Shown: positions 33,304-44,226, counted from the stretch's first letter. The stretch: 48,756 nt of DNA from Betaproteobacteria bacterium (GCA_016192825.1 JACPTK010000092.1:1-48756); one strand, 5' to 3'. A program made the numbers and translations. The notes: a model not told the origin generated them from the sequence alone.

Positions 33304-33855
33304 ATGTCACTACAGACCCTGAGAGACCGGCTGCCGGACCACGCGAAGGACATCAAGCTGAACCTCGGCTCGCTGGCATCCGAGACGGTGCTGAGCGAGA
33401 GGCAGAAGGCGGGGGCGTTCATCGCTTCCGCGCTCGGCGCCCGCAACCCCGAGGTGGCCGGCGCGATCGAGGCGGAATTCGCGCCGCAACTGGACCCGAA
33501 GGAGCTGGCGGCCGCCCGGGCCGCCGCCGCCGTCATGGCCATGAACAACGTGTACTACCGCTTCCTGCACCTCGTGAGGAACGAGGAGTACGCGAAGCTG
33601 CCGGCCAGGCTGCGCATGAACGCGATCGCGACCCATGGCATCTCGCGCGCGGATTTCGAGCTGTGGTGCCTCGCGGTTTCCGCGATCAACGGCTGCGGCA
33701 AGTGCCTGGAGTCGCACGAGAAGGCGGTGCGCGAAGGCGGCATCACCGCCGGGCAGGTGCAGGCCGCCGTCCGCATCGCCGCGGCAGTGAACGCGGCGGC
33801 CGCTGTGCTGGACGTGGAAGCGGTCGGCATGCCGGCGGTCGCGCTGGCGGCCTGA
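33304..33855 (+). CDS. ahpD: Alkyl hydroperoxide reductase AhpD
   Basis: 183 residues, all-helical carboxymuconolactone-decarboxylase fold. The redox motif [18 protein letters not shown] contains CXXC and the downstream His required for peroxidase/reductase activity. In mycobacteria AhpD transfers electrons from lipoylated proteins to AhpC, and the CPCNW-type AhpC upstream fits this role; no ahpF is present. Start ATG with AAGGAAA upstream. Same orientation as ahpC but separated by 182 bp of mainly repeat DNA. Confidence 0.94.
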   Translation: MSLQTLRDRLPDHAKDIKLNLGSLASETVLSERQKAGAFIASALGARNPEVAGAIEAEFAPQLDPKELAAARAAAAVMAMNNVYYRFLHLVRNEEYAKLPARLRMNAIATHGISRADFELWCLAVSAINGCGKCLESHEKAVREGGITAGQVQAAVRIAAAVNAAAAVLDVEAVGMPAVALAA

Positions 33856-33872
33856 GGCGCCAGGCAGTTGTT

Positions 33873-33886
33873 TTGATCTGAATCAA
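33873..33886. promoter_or_regulatory. Perfect FNR/ANR-type box upstream of katG
   Basis: TTGAT-CTGA-ATCAA matches the FNR/ANR consensus TTGAT-N4-ATCAA exactly. An AACAAT (33909-33914) sits where a class II -10 hexamer would be. The box is about 180 bp before the katG ATG. Confidence 0.65.
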
Positions 33887-33996
33887 GCGTGACCTCGCTG
33901 CCAGGGCCAACAATGCATGCTGCGGTAATTAGCGCCGTGCGGATCGACGGTAATCATGGCAGCACGCTCGGCTACGAACCCCAGCGTTTAGTTTGA

Positions 33997-36234
<2,238 letters not shown>

Positions 36235-36274
36235 TCTCAGAGGATAGGTCTTAAAGGTCCTGTACCGCGTAGCC

Positions 36275-36299
36275 TCGACCTGGCATCGGGCCAGGTCGA
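36275..36299. terminator. Hairpin after katG
   Basis: TCGACCTGGC-ATCGG-GCCAGGTCGA, perfect 10-bp stem with a 5-base loop, 41 bp after the katG stop. No U-tract follows. Confidence 0.5.
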
Positions 36300-36303
36300 A
36301 GCC

Positions 36304-36467
36304 GAGCGAACCACCGCGAGGACGCGGATTACTACGCGCAGCCCGGGGCGCTGTTTCGCCTGATGACGAAGGCGCAGCAGCAGGTGCTGTTCGAGAACGC
36401 CTCGCGCTCCATCGCAATCGCGCCGCGCGAGCACTCCGCGGCGCTCAATGTGCGGGCCTTGCGGTAA
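36304..36467 (+). pseudogene. 3' remnant of a monofunctional catalase gene
   Basis: The frame ending at TAA 36465-36467 reads [19 protein letters not shown], then [17 protein letters not shown], then ALNVRALR. It matches the C-terminal region of KatA-type catalases ([21 protein letters not shown]). Only about 50 codons remain, with no start and no upstream catalase domain. The remnant directly follows katG and its hairpin, suggesting that a catalase gene here was largely deleted, perhaps in the event that placed katG. Confidence 0.65.
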
Positions 36468-36568
36468 TCGAAACCCGGACTATCCGTGCTTTTTCTCCTG
36501 TTCGAAGCGGGAGTTTGGAGCCTTTTCGCCGCTGTTGTTGTCTCGGAAGCGGTCCGGAAGTAGCGGAC

Positions 36569-36610
36569 TTGATCTGGATCAAGCCGGCTTCCGGGGTCCG
36601 CATCCAGAAT
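36569..36610 (+). promoter_or_regulatory. Perfect FNR/ANR-type box with class II -10 in front of the oxidoreductase operon
   Basis: TTGAT-CTGG-ATCAA at 36569-36582 is an exact FNR/ANR match. CAGAAT at 36605-36610 lies exactly where the -10 hexamer of a promoter activated from -41.5 would fall. The first gene starts about 150 bp further on at 36761. This predicts induction at low oxygen. Confidence 0.7.
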
Positions 36611-36760
36611 GTTCATCATGCGCAAGAATTTCCCCAAGGGGCTGCCCGTATCGCGGGCGAGTGCTCTGGTCGCCGCGACGGTTGCGACGCCCGAGTCGAG
36701 GACAAAGACGCAGAAGCGCTGTTTGCCGGACCTGCGAAGCCGGGTGTTGATCGCGTGACA

Positions 36761-37816
36761 ATGAAGACAGACGAGAGCGAGCTAGGTGCTGTCCGCTCGC
36801 GCTCCCAGGGCGAGCCGCAGCACGGTACCGTCGCGCTGCCGCACGCCGGCCGCTTTTTCGAGGTCCGGTTCGAATCGATCGGGGGCTTGGGCGCTCACGC
36901 GGCGGGGCAAGTGCTGGCGACAGCCGCCGTGATCAGGATGGGCCTGAACGGGGCCCACTTCTCCTCATACGGGTCCGAAAAGAAGGGTTCGCTGGTGCGC
37001 TCGTTCGTGCGCCTCGGGCCCACAGACCGGCCGATCCGCACCAGCGCGCCCGTCGAGACACCTGACGCCATCGTGGTCTTCCACGCGGCCCTTCTGCGCA
37101 ATCCCGCGACGCTCGCCGGACTCCTAAAGGACGGCACGTTCATCTACAACGCGCCGCCGGGTCCCGTCCCGGTGGAACTCGCGGCGCTGCCGCGCACCGC
37201 GCGCGTGATCCGCGTTGACGCTCTCGGGATCGCCTTGCAGGAGAATTCGCGCCCCAATGCGGTGCTGCTCGGGACGCTTGCCGGCGCGTTCCCCTTTCTC
37301 GACTCCGACCAGATCCTTGAAGCGCTCTCCGAGGAGTTCGCCGGCCGGCACCCGGAAGCGGTCGCGTCCAACGAGCGCGCGTTCCGGCGCGGCGCCACCG
37401 ATTTCGAGAAGCTCGAGGGCGTCGGCCGTGCCGAGGGCGACCTGCCGGTCGCCCGCACCGAGCCGGCGTGGGGCTATGAGACGCAGCCCGTCGGCGGCAT
37501 CATCCCCGAGCCGGGCAACATGATGTGGAACGACCTCTCTGCGTCACGCACCGGATGGCTGCCGGTCCTCGACCGCGAGAAGTGCATCCACTGCGGCCTT
37601 TGCGACCTCGTCTGTCCCGACTACTGCCTGACGTGGGGTGATGGCGAGGACGGCGGCAAGTTCGAGCGTGAGCTGATGGGTGTGGACTACCGCTATTGCA
37701 AGGGCTGCCTGCGTTGCGTCGAATCCTGCCCGACCGGCGCGCTGACTAAAGAGACGGAGACTGCCGGCCTTGCCGACCGGCTGCGCGTGCCGCTGTTCCC
37801 CGATCTGATTCCATGA
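36761..37816 (+). CDS. 2-oxoacid (pyruvate):ferredoxin oxidoreductase, fused gamma-delta subunit
   Basis: 351 residues from ATG 36761 (GTG 36755 also possible; no Shine-Dalgarno sequence is evident). The frame is open back to 36515 but that part is not protein-like. The gamma domain (about 30-215) starts FEVRFESIGGLGAHAAGQVLATAAV. After a linker come two [4Fe-4S] clusters: CIHCGLCDLVCPDYC from C275 and CKGCLRCVESCPTG from C313, the delta subunit. It passes electrons from the ThDP centre to ferredoxin. It is followed 10 bp later by the fused alpha-beta subunit. Upstream FNR-type box. Confidence 0.9.
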   Translation: MKTDESELGAVRSRSQGEPQHGTVALPHAGRFFEVRFESIGGLGAHAAGQVLATAAVIRMGLNGAHFSSYGSEKKGSLVRSFVRLGPTDRPIRTSAPVETPDAIVVFHAALLRNPATLAGLLKDGTFIYNAPPGPVPVELAALPRTARVIRVDALGIALQENSRPNAVLLGTLAGAFPFLDSDQILEALSEEFAGRHPEAVASNERAFRRGATDFEKLEGVGRAEGDLPVARTEPAWGYETQPVGGIIPEPGNMMWNDLSASRTGWLPVLDREKCIHCGLCDLVCPDYCLTWGDGEDGGKFERELMGVDYRYCKGCLRCVESCPTGALTKETETAGLADRLRVPLFPDLIP

Positions 37817-37826
37817 GGTGAAGGCC

Positions 37827-40139
37827 ATGACGACTCAGTTGCTGGATGCTGCTTCCCCCGCGGCGCGCGTGCGTGCGGCCAGCTGCGTGCGGCAGAAGCT
37901 CGAATTCAAGAGTGGTAACGAGGCTGCGGCGCTCGCGGCGCGCGACATCGGTTTTTACCTGATGGGCTATTTTCCGATTACTCCCTCGACCGAGGTCGCC
38001 GAGAACCTCTCGAAAATGCGCGCCAATGGCGAGCACGATATCGTGATGGTCGCGGGCGACGGCGAGCACGGCGCCGCCGGCATCTGCTATGGCGCTGCGC
38101 TCGGCGGAGGCCGGGTACTCAATGCCACCAGCTCGCAGGGCCTGCTCTACGCGCTCGAGCAGCTCCCGGTGCAGGCGGGCACCCGCGTGCCGATGGTGCT
38201 CAACATCGCGGCGCGGGCGGTCTCCGGGCCGCTCGACATCCGCGGCGACCACTCGGACATCTACTACGCGCTCAATACCGGCTGGATCATGCTCTGCGCG
38301 CGCGACCCGCAGGCGGTGTACGACCTTAACTTTGCCGCCATCAAGATCGGCGAGCATCGTGACGTGCGACTGCCGGTATTGATCGCGTACGACGGCTTCA
38401 TCACCAGCCACCAGAAGCGGCGTATCCAGGTGTTCGACGATGCGGAGGCGATCCGCGGCTTCCTCGGCGAGCGGCCGGACTTCCCTTCGCCTCTCGACAC
38501 GGAGCGTCCCGCGACCTTCGGCCCGTACATGAACGACCCGGACCTGATCAACAACAAGGTCCAGCTCTCGCAGGCCATGGAGGCCGCGCAGCGGGTGATC
38601 CCGGAGGTGCTGGCGGAGTTGGAGAAGATGACCGGGCGCGCCTACCCGGTGCTCGACGCCTACCGGATGGAAGATGCCGAGGTCGCGATGGTGCTGCTCA
38701 ACTCGGCCGCCGAGACGGCGAAGGAGACCGCCGACGAATTGCGCGCCCGGGACAGGCGCGTCGGCGTGCTCTCGCCGAATGTGCTGCGGCCGTTCCCCGC
38801 GGAGGCATTTCGCCGGGCGCTGCGTCCGGTGAAGGCGGTCACGATCGGCGACCGCGCGGATTCCTACGGCGCCGGAGGGGGCAACCTGTCGCTGGAAGTG
38901 CGCGCCGCGCTCCAGATCGACCCGCAGAACGACACCCGGGTCCTGTCGCGCATCTACGGCCTCGGCGGCAAGGACTTCTACGCGGCGGACGCGAGGCAGT
39001 TCTTCGAACAGGCGATCGCCGCCGCACAGTCCGGGCGCGTCGCCGAGGCGTTTGCCTACCACGGCGCCACGTCCGGCAGACCCGACAGCAGACCGGGGAC
39101 CGGGCTGCCGCCGATCGCTGCGTCCGAGGTCTCGCGCGGCATGGCGCAGGTGCACCGCGATGAAGCGACCGGCCGGCTCAATGTCGAACTCCAGCCCCTG
39201 TGGAAGATGACCGAGGTGCCCAATCGCATCGGGCCGGGACATGGTGCGTGCCCGGGCTGCGGCGCCTTTCCGACGCTGCACCAGGTCTACAACGTGCTCG
39301 AGGGCGACATCGTCGTGCTGTTCCAGACGGGCTGCGCGATGGTCGTGACCACCGGCTACCCCTCGACGGCGCACCGGATCAACTACATCCACAACCTGTT
39401 CCAGAACGGCGCGGCGACGCTCTCGGGGCTCGTCGAGATGTACCACGAGCGCGTCCGGCGCGGCGAGCTGCCCGCCTCGAAGGACATCACGTTCGTGATG
39501 ATCTCCGGCGACGGCGGCATGGACATCGGCATGGGGCCGGCGATCGGCGCGGCGAACCGCAACCACCGGATGATGATCCTGGAGTACGACAACCAGGGCT
39601 ACATGAACACCGGCGCGCAGCTCTCGTATTCGACGCCGTTCGGCCACCGCACCTCCACGAGCGAGGTCGGGAAGAGCCTGCCGGGGAAACGCTACCACCA
39701 CAAGGACACCGCGCAGATTTTCGCCGCGTGCCATCTGCCCTACGTGTTCACCGCGAGCGAGGGCTATCCCGAGGACCTGATGCGCAAGGTCGCGAAGGCC
39801 CAGTGGTATGCGAAGAACGAGGGGCTCGTGTACGGCAAGATCCTGTCCTACTGCCCGCTCAACTGGCGCACCGCGGACGATGCCGCCCAGCCCGTGCTGC
39901 AGGCGGCGATCGACAGCTGCTTCTTCCCGCTCTACGAGATCGAGCGCGGCCACACAACGCTCACCTACGATCCGGACGCGACGGACCGGCGTCATCCCGT
40001 GTCGGATTGGCTCAAGCTGATGGGCAAGACCCGCCATCTGCTGACGCCGCCAAACGCGGCGATTGTTCAGGGGATCCAGGCCGAAACCGACCGGCGCTGG
40101 GCGCGCATCAAGGCCATGCACGAGCACCCGTTGCTGTAG
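37827..40139 (+). CDS. 2-oxoacid (pyruvate):ferredoxin oxidoreductase, fused alpha-beta subunit
   Basis: 770 residues; ATG 37827 with GAGGTGAAGG upstream. The alpha half (about 1-450) shows FKSGNEAAALAARDIGFYLMGYFPITPSTEVAE, SSQGLLYALEQLPVQAGTR and SGPLDIRGDHSDIYYAL. The beta half has HGACPGCGAFPTLHQV (from about 472) and the ThDP site GDGGMDIGMGPAIGAANRNH followed by YDNQGYMNTG. With the gamma-delta protein this makes a two-polypeptide enzyme for reversible oxidative decarboxylation of pyruvate or another 2-oxoacid, giving acyl-CoA, CO2 and reduced ferredoxin. A palindromic repeat begins at its stop codon. Confidence 0.92.
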   Translation: MTTQLLDAASPAARVRAASCVRQKLEFKSGNEAAALAARDIGFYLMGYFPITPSTEVAENLSKMRANGEHDIVMVAGDGEHGAAGICYGAALGGGRVLNATSSQGLLYALEQLPVQAGTRVPMVLNIAARAVSGPLDIRGDHSDIYYALNTGWIMLCARDPQAVYDLNFAAIKIGEHRDVRLPVLIAYDGFITSHQKRRIQVFDDAEAIRGFLGERPDFPSPLDTERPATFGPYMNDPDLINNKVQLSQAMEAAQRVIPEVLAELEKMTGRAYPVLDAYRMEDAEVAMVLLNSAAETAKETADELRARDRRVGVLSPNVLRPFPAEAFRRALRPVKAVTIGDRADSYGAGGGNLSLEVRAALQIDPQNDTRVLSRIYGLGGKDFYAADARQFFEQAIAAAQSGRVAEAFAYHGATSGRPDSRPGTGLPPIAASEVSRGMAQVHRDEATGRLNVELQPLWKMTEVPNRIGPGHGACPGCGAFPTLHQVYNVLEGDIVVLFQTGCAMVVTTGYPSTAHRINYIHNLFQNGAATLSGLVEMYHERVRRGELPASKDITFVMISGDGGMDIGMGPAIGAANRNHRMMILEYDNQGYMNTGAQLSYSTPFGHRTSTSEVGKSLPGKRYHHKDTAQIFAACHLPYVFTASEGYPEDLMRKVAKAQWYAKNEGLVYGKILSYCPLNWRTADDAAQPVLQAAIDSCFFPLYEIERGHTTLTYDPDATDRRHPVSDWLKLMGKTRHLLTPPNAAIVQGIQAETDRRWARIKAMHEHPLL

Positions 40140-40170
40140 GAATTTGTCGGACTGCGTGCCGACAAATTCC
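40139..40170. repeat. GGAATTTG-family palindrome after the alpha-beta subunit gene
   Basis: GGAATTTGTCGG (40139-40150) and CCGACAAATTCC (40159-40170), 12-bp perfect stem, 8-base loop; the first base is the last base of the TAG stop codon. The 230-bp gap 40140-40369 between the two halves of the operon contains this palindrome, a second one at 40322, and no supported gene. Confidence 0.88.
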
Positions 40171-40321
40171 TTAATGAAGAGGGAACTACCCGAGCACCCG
40201 AGGATTCGGTATGAAACTGAACGCAGCGACGCGCGTTGGATCGCAATCGGAGACGGGACCGGAGCTGAGAACCGCTATTCGCGGTCCCTTCTCGCCGTTT
40301 TGTTTCAGGTGGTGTTCATTA

Positions 40322-40355
40322 AGGAATTTGCCGGACCAGAGTCCGGCAAATTCCT
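40322..40355. repeat. GGAATTTG-family palindrome before nfnA (best-conserved copy)
   Basis: AGGAATTTGCCGGAC (40322-40336), loop CAGA, GTCCGGCAAATTCCT (40341-40355): 15-bp perfect stem. It ends just before the GGGAGA ribosome-binding site of the next gene. Confidence 0.92.
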
Positions 40356-40369
40356 AGCGGGAGACCGAT

Positions 40370-41218
40370 ATGCCCCGAATCCTCGAAACGCGCATGTTGA
40401 CTCCGGTCACGAAGTACTTCCGCATCGACGCCCCGCTCATCGCGGCGTCGGCGCAACCGGGACAGTTCGTCATGCTCCGTGTGCGAGACGGCGGGGAACG
40501 CATTCCGATCACGATCGCCGACTACGATCGCGATGCGGGCACCCTCACGATCGTGGTGCAGGCAGTCGGCGCCACCACCAAGCGGGTGTGCGCGCTCGAG
40601 GCAGGCGACGACATTCTCGACGTGGCGGGTCCGCTGGGCGGGAAGATCGAGATCCCGCCGGGCGGCCATGTCTGCGGCGTGGGCGGCGGTTTCGGAGCGG
40701 CCGCGCTGCTTTGCCTGATGCGCGCGCTCACCGGCCGCGGGGACAAGACCACGGCAATCCTCGGCGCGCGCAGCAAGGACCTGCTGATCCTTGCCGACGA
40801 ATTGCGGCCGCTCTGCCACAACGTCGAGATCTGCACCGACGACGGCTCGGCCGGATTCAAAGGGTTCGTCACGCAACGCCTCGCGCAGATGATCGGCGGG
40901 GACGGGCCCGGACGGCCGGATCACGTGGTCGCGATCGGCCCGATGGCGATGATGCGCGCCGTCGCGGAGACAACGCGCCCCCCGGGGGTGAAGACGCTCG
41001 TCTCGATGGATCCGCTGATGGTCGACGGCACCGGCATGTGCGGCGGGTGCCGCGTCAATGTCGGCGGCAGGGCGCAGTTCGCGTGCGTCGACGGTCCATG
41101 CTTCGATGCCCACCAGGTCGACTTCGACGTCGCGATGCGACGCAACAAGGCGTACGTCAAAGAAGAGAAGCAGGCGCTGGATCGTTTCACCTGCATGGCC
41201 AACCGGGAGGCGCGGTAA
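40370..41218 (+). CDS. nfnA: Ferredoxin-NADP reductase alpha subunit, NfnA/SudB-like
   Basis: 282 residues. The N-terminal FAD domain (about 1-100) contains QPGQFVMLRV; the NAD(P) domain (about 100-220) has GHVCGVGGGFGAAALLCLMRAL. A C-terminal [2Fe-2S] site follows: GTGMCGGCRVNVGGRAQFACVDGPCFD. This is the dihydroorotate-dehydrogenase-electron-transfer type protein that pairs with the glutamate-synthase-like NfnB. Its stop codon overlaps the nfnB start by one base (TAATG). GGGAGA precedes the ATG. The bifurcating role is inferred from family and pairing. Confidence 0.9.
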   Translation: MPRILETRMLTPVTKYFRIDAPLIAASAQPGQFVMLRVRDGGERIPITIADYDRDAGTLTIVVQAVGATTKRVCALEAGDDILDVAGPLGGKIEIPPGGHVCGVGGGFGAAALLCLMRALTGRGDKTTAILGARSKDLLILADELRPLCHNVEICTDDGSAGFKGFVTQRLAQMIGGDGPGRPDHVVAIGPMAMMRAVAETTRPPGVKTLVSMDPLMVDGTGMCGGCRVNVGGRAQFACVDGPCFDAHQVDFDVAMRRNKAYVKEEKQALDRFTCMANREAR

Positions 41219-42612
41219 TGCCTGTCAAGCGCGCGGACAAGACGCCGATGCCGGTGCGCGAGGCGCAGGCGCGCGCGCACGACTTCAAGGAAGTCAACGC
41301 AGGCTACACGGCATCCCAGGCCGCGTTCGAGTCCGAGCGCTGCCTGCGCTGCCAGGATCCGGTTTGCGTCGACGGCTGCCCGGTGAGCGTGCCGATCCCG
41401 GAGTTCATCCACGCGGTGGCGACCGGCGACATGGCGGGCGCCGCCAGGATGCTGCGCTCGTCGAACCCGCTGCCGGCGATCTGCGGGCGCGTTTGCCCGC
41501 AGGAGACCCAGTGCGAGGCCGAATGCAGCATGACCCTGCGCTTCAATCCGGTGGCGATCGGGCACCTCGAGCGCTACGTGGCGGACTGGGAGCGCACGCA
41601 GCCGCCAAGTGTCGAGGCGAAGATCACGCGCAAGGAGAAGGTCGCCGTCATCGGGGCGGGCCCGTCCGGCCTCGTCTGCGCCGGCGAGCTCGCCCGGCGC
41701 GGCTACGCCGTCACGATCTACGAGGCGCTGCACGCGGCGGGCGGGGTGCTGCGCTACGGCATCCCGGAGTTCCGGCTGCCGAAGGCGATCCTCGACTGGG
41801 AGATCGGCATCCTCAAGGCGATGGGTGTCGAGATCGTGTGCAACGTCATCATCGGCAGGACGCTCACGCTCGATGACCTGTTCGAGCGGCACGGCTATGC
41901 GGCCGTCTTCATCGGGACCGGGGCGGGGCTGCCGCAGTTTCTCGGGATCCCGGGCGAGAACCTGAACGGCGTCTATTCCGCCAACGAGTTCCTTACCCGC
42001 ATCAACCTCATGCGCGCCTACGAGTTTCCCGACGCCGACACGCCGGTGCGCGTCGGCAAGCGCGTGGCGGTGATCGGGGCGGGCAATACGGCGATGGACG
42101 CGGTGCGCACTTCGCTGCGCATGGGTGCCGAGGAGGCGATGATTGTCTACCGGCGCAGCGAAAAGGAGATGGGCGCCCGCGTCGAGGAGTACCACCATGC
42201 GATCGAGGAGGGGGTCAAGCTCCACTGGCTCACGAACCCCCTCGAGATCCTCGACGACGGCAGCGGCTGGGTCGGCGGCCTGAAGTGCCAGAAGATGAAG
42301 CTGGGCGAGCCCGACGCCTCCGGACGTGCGCGCCCGATACCGATTTCGGGATCCGAGTTCGTGCTGCCGGTGGACAACGTGATCCTCGCGATCGGGACTA
42401 CCCCGAATCCGCTGCTGACCCGGACCACGGAAGGGCTCCTCACGAACAAGAAGGGCTGCCTCGTGGCGGACGAGCAGACTGGGCTCACCTCGAAGCCGCT
42501 GGTGTTCGCCGGTGGCGACGCCGTCACCGGTGCCGCAACCGTGATCCTGGCAGCGGGCGCTGGCAAGCGCGCCGCGCAAGCCATTGACGAGGCTCTGGTC
42601 GCCCGAACCTAG
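41218..42612 (+). CDS. nfnB: NfnB-like NADPH oxidoreductase (homotetrameric GltA / glutamate-synthase small-subunit type)
   Basis: 464 residues. The N-terminal Fer4_20-type domain (about 1-125) has two cysteine groups, CLRCQDPVCVDGCP and CGRVCPQETQCEAEC, for [4Fe-4S] clusters. FAD- and NAD(P)-binding Rossmann motifs follow: GAGPSG at 146-151 and GAGNTAMDA from about 287, ending GGDAVTGAATVILAAGAGKRAA. In context with the adjacent NfnA it should form an NfnAB complex coupling reduced ferredoxin, NADH and NADPH; a stand-alone GltD role is less likely. Its TAG stop overlaps the convergent phosphatase stop in the palindrome CTAG. Confidence 0.92.
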   Translation: MPVKRADKTPMPVREAQARAHDFKEVNAGYTASQAAFESERCLRCQDPVCVDGCPVSVPIPEFIHAVATGDMAGAARMLRSSNPLPAICGRVCPQETQCEAECSMTLRFNPVAIGHLERYVADWERTQPPSVEAKITRKEKVAVIGAGPSGLVCAGELARRGYAVTIYEALHAAGGVLRYGIPEFRLPKAILDWEIGILKAMGVEIVCNVIIGRTLTLDDLFERHGYAAVFIGTGAGLPQFLGIPGENLNGVYSANEFLTRINLMRAYEFPDADTPVRVGKRVAVIGAGNTAMDAVRTSLRMGAEEAMIVYRRSEKEMGARVEEYHHAIEEGVKLHWLTNPLEILDDGSGWVGGLKCQKMKLGEPDASGRARPIPISGSEFVLPVDNVILAIGTTPNPLLTRTTEGLLTNKKGCLVADEQTGLTSKPLVFAGGDAVTGAATVILAAGAGKRAAQAIDEALVART

Positions 42613-44153
42613 CTGCGCTGCGCGCCGGGCCGCCCGTCCTCCACCGTCCAGGTGGAAAGCGTGCGTACCCTGGCATCGGCGACCTTCTCGTACACCGCCC
42701 GCAGCCGGGTGAGGCAGCGCCCGGTCGTGAGCTCGACGGTGGTGTAGCCGCGGCGCGTGCTGTCGGCGTGCTTGACGTGGGGATTGTCGTCGCGCCAGGT
42801 CTCGAGCACTTTCTGCGGCAACCCCTGCGAGGTGATGGAAGTGCCGACGAATTCGGTCGCCACCACCGGCGCCTTCGGATCGTCGAAATCGGACTTGAGA
42901 TCGGCCACGACGGACATGTGGACATCGCCGCCGATCACGACGGGATTCGCGACGCGCTTGGCCGCGATGAACCCGAGCAGCGCATCGCGCGATTTCGGGT
43001 AGCCGTCCCAGCCGTCGGTCCAGAACGATTGCCCCGGTCCGGGCGCACGGTCCACCCGCGCCATCAGGGTCTGCTGGGCGATCACGTTCCAGCGCGCGGC
43101 CGGTTCCGCGAGGCCGTAGAACAGCCATTGCTCCTGCCCGGCGCCCAGCATCGTGCGGTCGGGCCGCTGCAGGTCGGCGCAGTCGGCGGCGGAGACGACG
43201 CTGCTGCCGCCGCGCCCGGGCCGAGGGCAGACCTGGTGCGAACGGTATTGCCGGTCGTCGAGCACGTGAAAGCGCGCGAGCGCGCCGAAATCGCAGCGGG
43301 CGTAGAGGCGCATGTCCGGCCCCTTCGGCTGCATGCGCTTCGGCAACGGCATGTGCTCGTAATAGGCCTGGTAGGCGGCGGCGCGGCGCAGCAGGAAGAC
43401 GAAGGGCGGCTCGCGGTCCTGCGAGAGGTCGTTGGCGTAATCGTTGCGCACTTCATGATCGTCCCAGGTGACGAGCCACGGGAACGCCGCGTGGGCCGAC
43501 TGGAGGTCGGCGTCGCCCTTGTAGAGCGCGTAGCGGTTGCGGTATTCCTCGAGCGTGACCGGCTCGCCCGCGTCGTGCTTGCGCACGTGGTTGCGGCCCC
43601 ACGAGGATTCGTAGATGTAGTCGCCGAGATGGATCACGAGGTCGAGGTCCTCGGCCGCCATGTGGCGGTAGGCGGCGTAGTAGCCCTGCTCGTACTGCTG
43701 GCAGGAGGCGAACGCGAATCGCAGGCGCTCCACCGGCGCGCCAGCCGCGGGCGCCGTGCGCGTGCGGCCGGTGGGGCTCACCGCGCCGCCTGCGTGAAAG
43801 CGGTAGAAGTAGGGGCGCCCGGGATCGAGGCCGGCTACTTCGGCGTGCACCGAGTGCGCCCAGTGCGGCACCGCGGTCTCCCGGCCCTTGCGGACGATGT
43901 TGCGGAACGCCTCGTCGGTCGCGACTTCCCACCCCACCGTGACCGCGGCTTGCGGCATGCCGCCGCCGGGGTGCGGCTCGGGCGCGAGCCGCGTCCACAG
44001 CACGACGCCGTCCGGCGCGGGGTAACCGGAGGCGACGCCGAGCGCAAAGGGGGTGGCGCCGAACCGCGGCTGCGCGAGCAGGCGGGGCAGGGGCAGCGCC
44101 GCGGCGGTCAGGCCGGCGGCATAGCGCAGGAAATCACGTCGGGAGCACGGCAT
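42609..44153 (-). CDS. PhoD-like alkaline phosphatase/phosphodiesterase, Tat-exported
   Basis: 514 residues from ATG 44153. The N-terminal twin-arginine signal SRRDFLRYAAGLTAAALPL predicts export of the folded enzyme to the periplasm. Metal-site motifs of the PhoD family: FAFASCQQYEQGYYAAYRHM, DLVIHLGDYIYE, VTWDDHEVRNDYAN, and GGDVHMSVVADL, with FVGTSITSQG near the end. Uses Fe/Ca in known members; hydrolyses phosphate mono- or diesters. A 22-codon extension upstream reaches into a palindrome and is rejected. Convergent with nfnB with a four-base overlap. Confidence 0.93.
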   Translation of the reverse strand: MPCSRRDFLRYAAGLTAAALPLPRLLAQPRFGATPFALGVASGYPAPDGVVLWTRLAPEPHPGGGMPQAAVTVGWEVATDEAFRNIVRKGRETAVPHWAHSVHAEVAGLDPGRPYFYRFHAGGAVSPTGRTRTAPAAGAPVERLRFAFASCQQYEQGYYAAYRHMAAEDLDLVIHLGDYIYESSWGRNHVRKHDAGEPVTLEEYRNRYALYKGDADLQSAHAAFPWLVTWDDHEVRNDYANDLSQDREPPFVFLLRRAAAYQAYYEHMPLPKRMQPKGPDMRLYARCDFGALARFHVLDDRQYRSHQVCPRPGRGGSSVVSAADCADLQRPDRTMLGAGQEQWLFYGLAEPAARWNVIAQQTLMARVDRAPGPGQSFWTDGWDGYPKSRDALLGFIAAKRVANPVVIGGDVHMSVVADLKSDFDDPKAPVVATEFVGTSITSQGLPQKVLETWRDDNPHVKHADSTRRGYTTVELTTGRCLTRLRAVYEKVADARVRTLSTWTVEDGRPGAQRS

Positions 44154-44191
44154 ATTGGCACTATAACGCGCGAGCATTGCGGGGCGCTGAC

Positions 44192-44226
44192 AAGGAATTT
44201 GCCAACTTGCGTCCGGCAAATTCCTT
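44192..44226. repeat. GGAATTTG-family palindrome between divergent genes
   Basis: AAGGAATTTGCC (44192-44203) and GGCAAATTCCTT (44215-44226); the inner bases are mismatched, so the stem is 12 bp with an 11-base loop. Confidence 0.82.

Noticed and set aside
37746-40127. 793-codon open frame on the minus strand
   Set aside because: Antisense shadow of the oxidoreductase alpha-beta gene, with no recognisable domain.
40063-41216. Fusion of the oxidoreductase alpha-beta tail to nfnA/nfnB through a single 849-codon frame
   Set aside because: The upstream part is out of frame with both real proteins and crosses two palindromes. It only joins the nfnB frame by chance; nfnB has its own ATG overlapping the nfnA stop.
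41218-42612. gltD of assimilatory glutamate synthase
   Set aside because: No gltB nearby; it directly follows an NfnA-like gene with a one-base overlap, which points to NfnAB.
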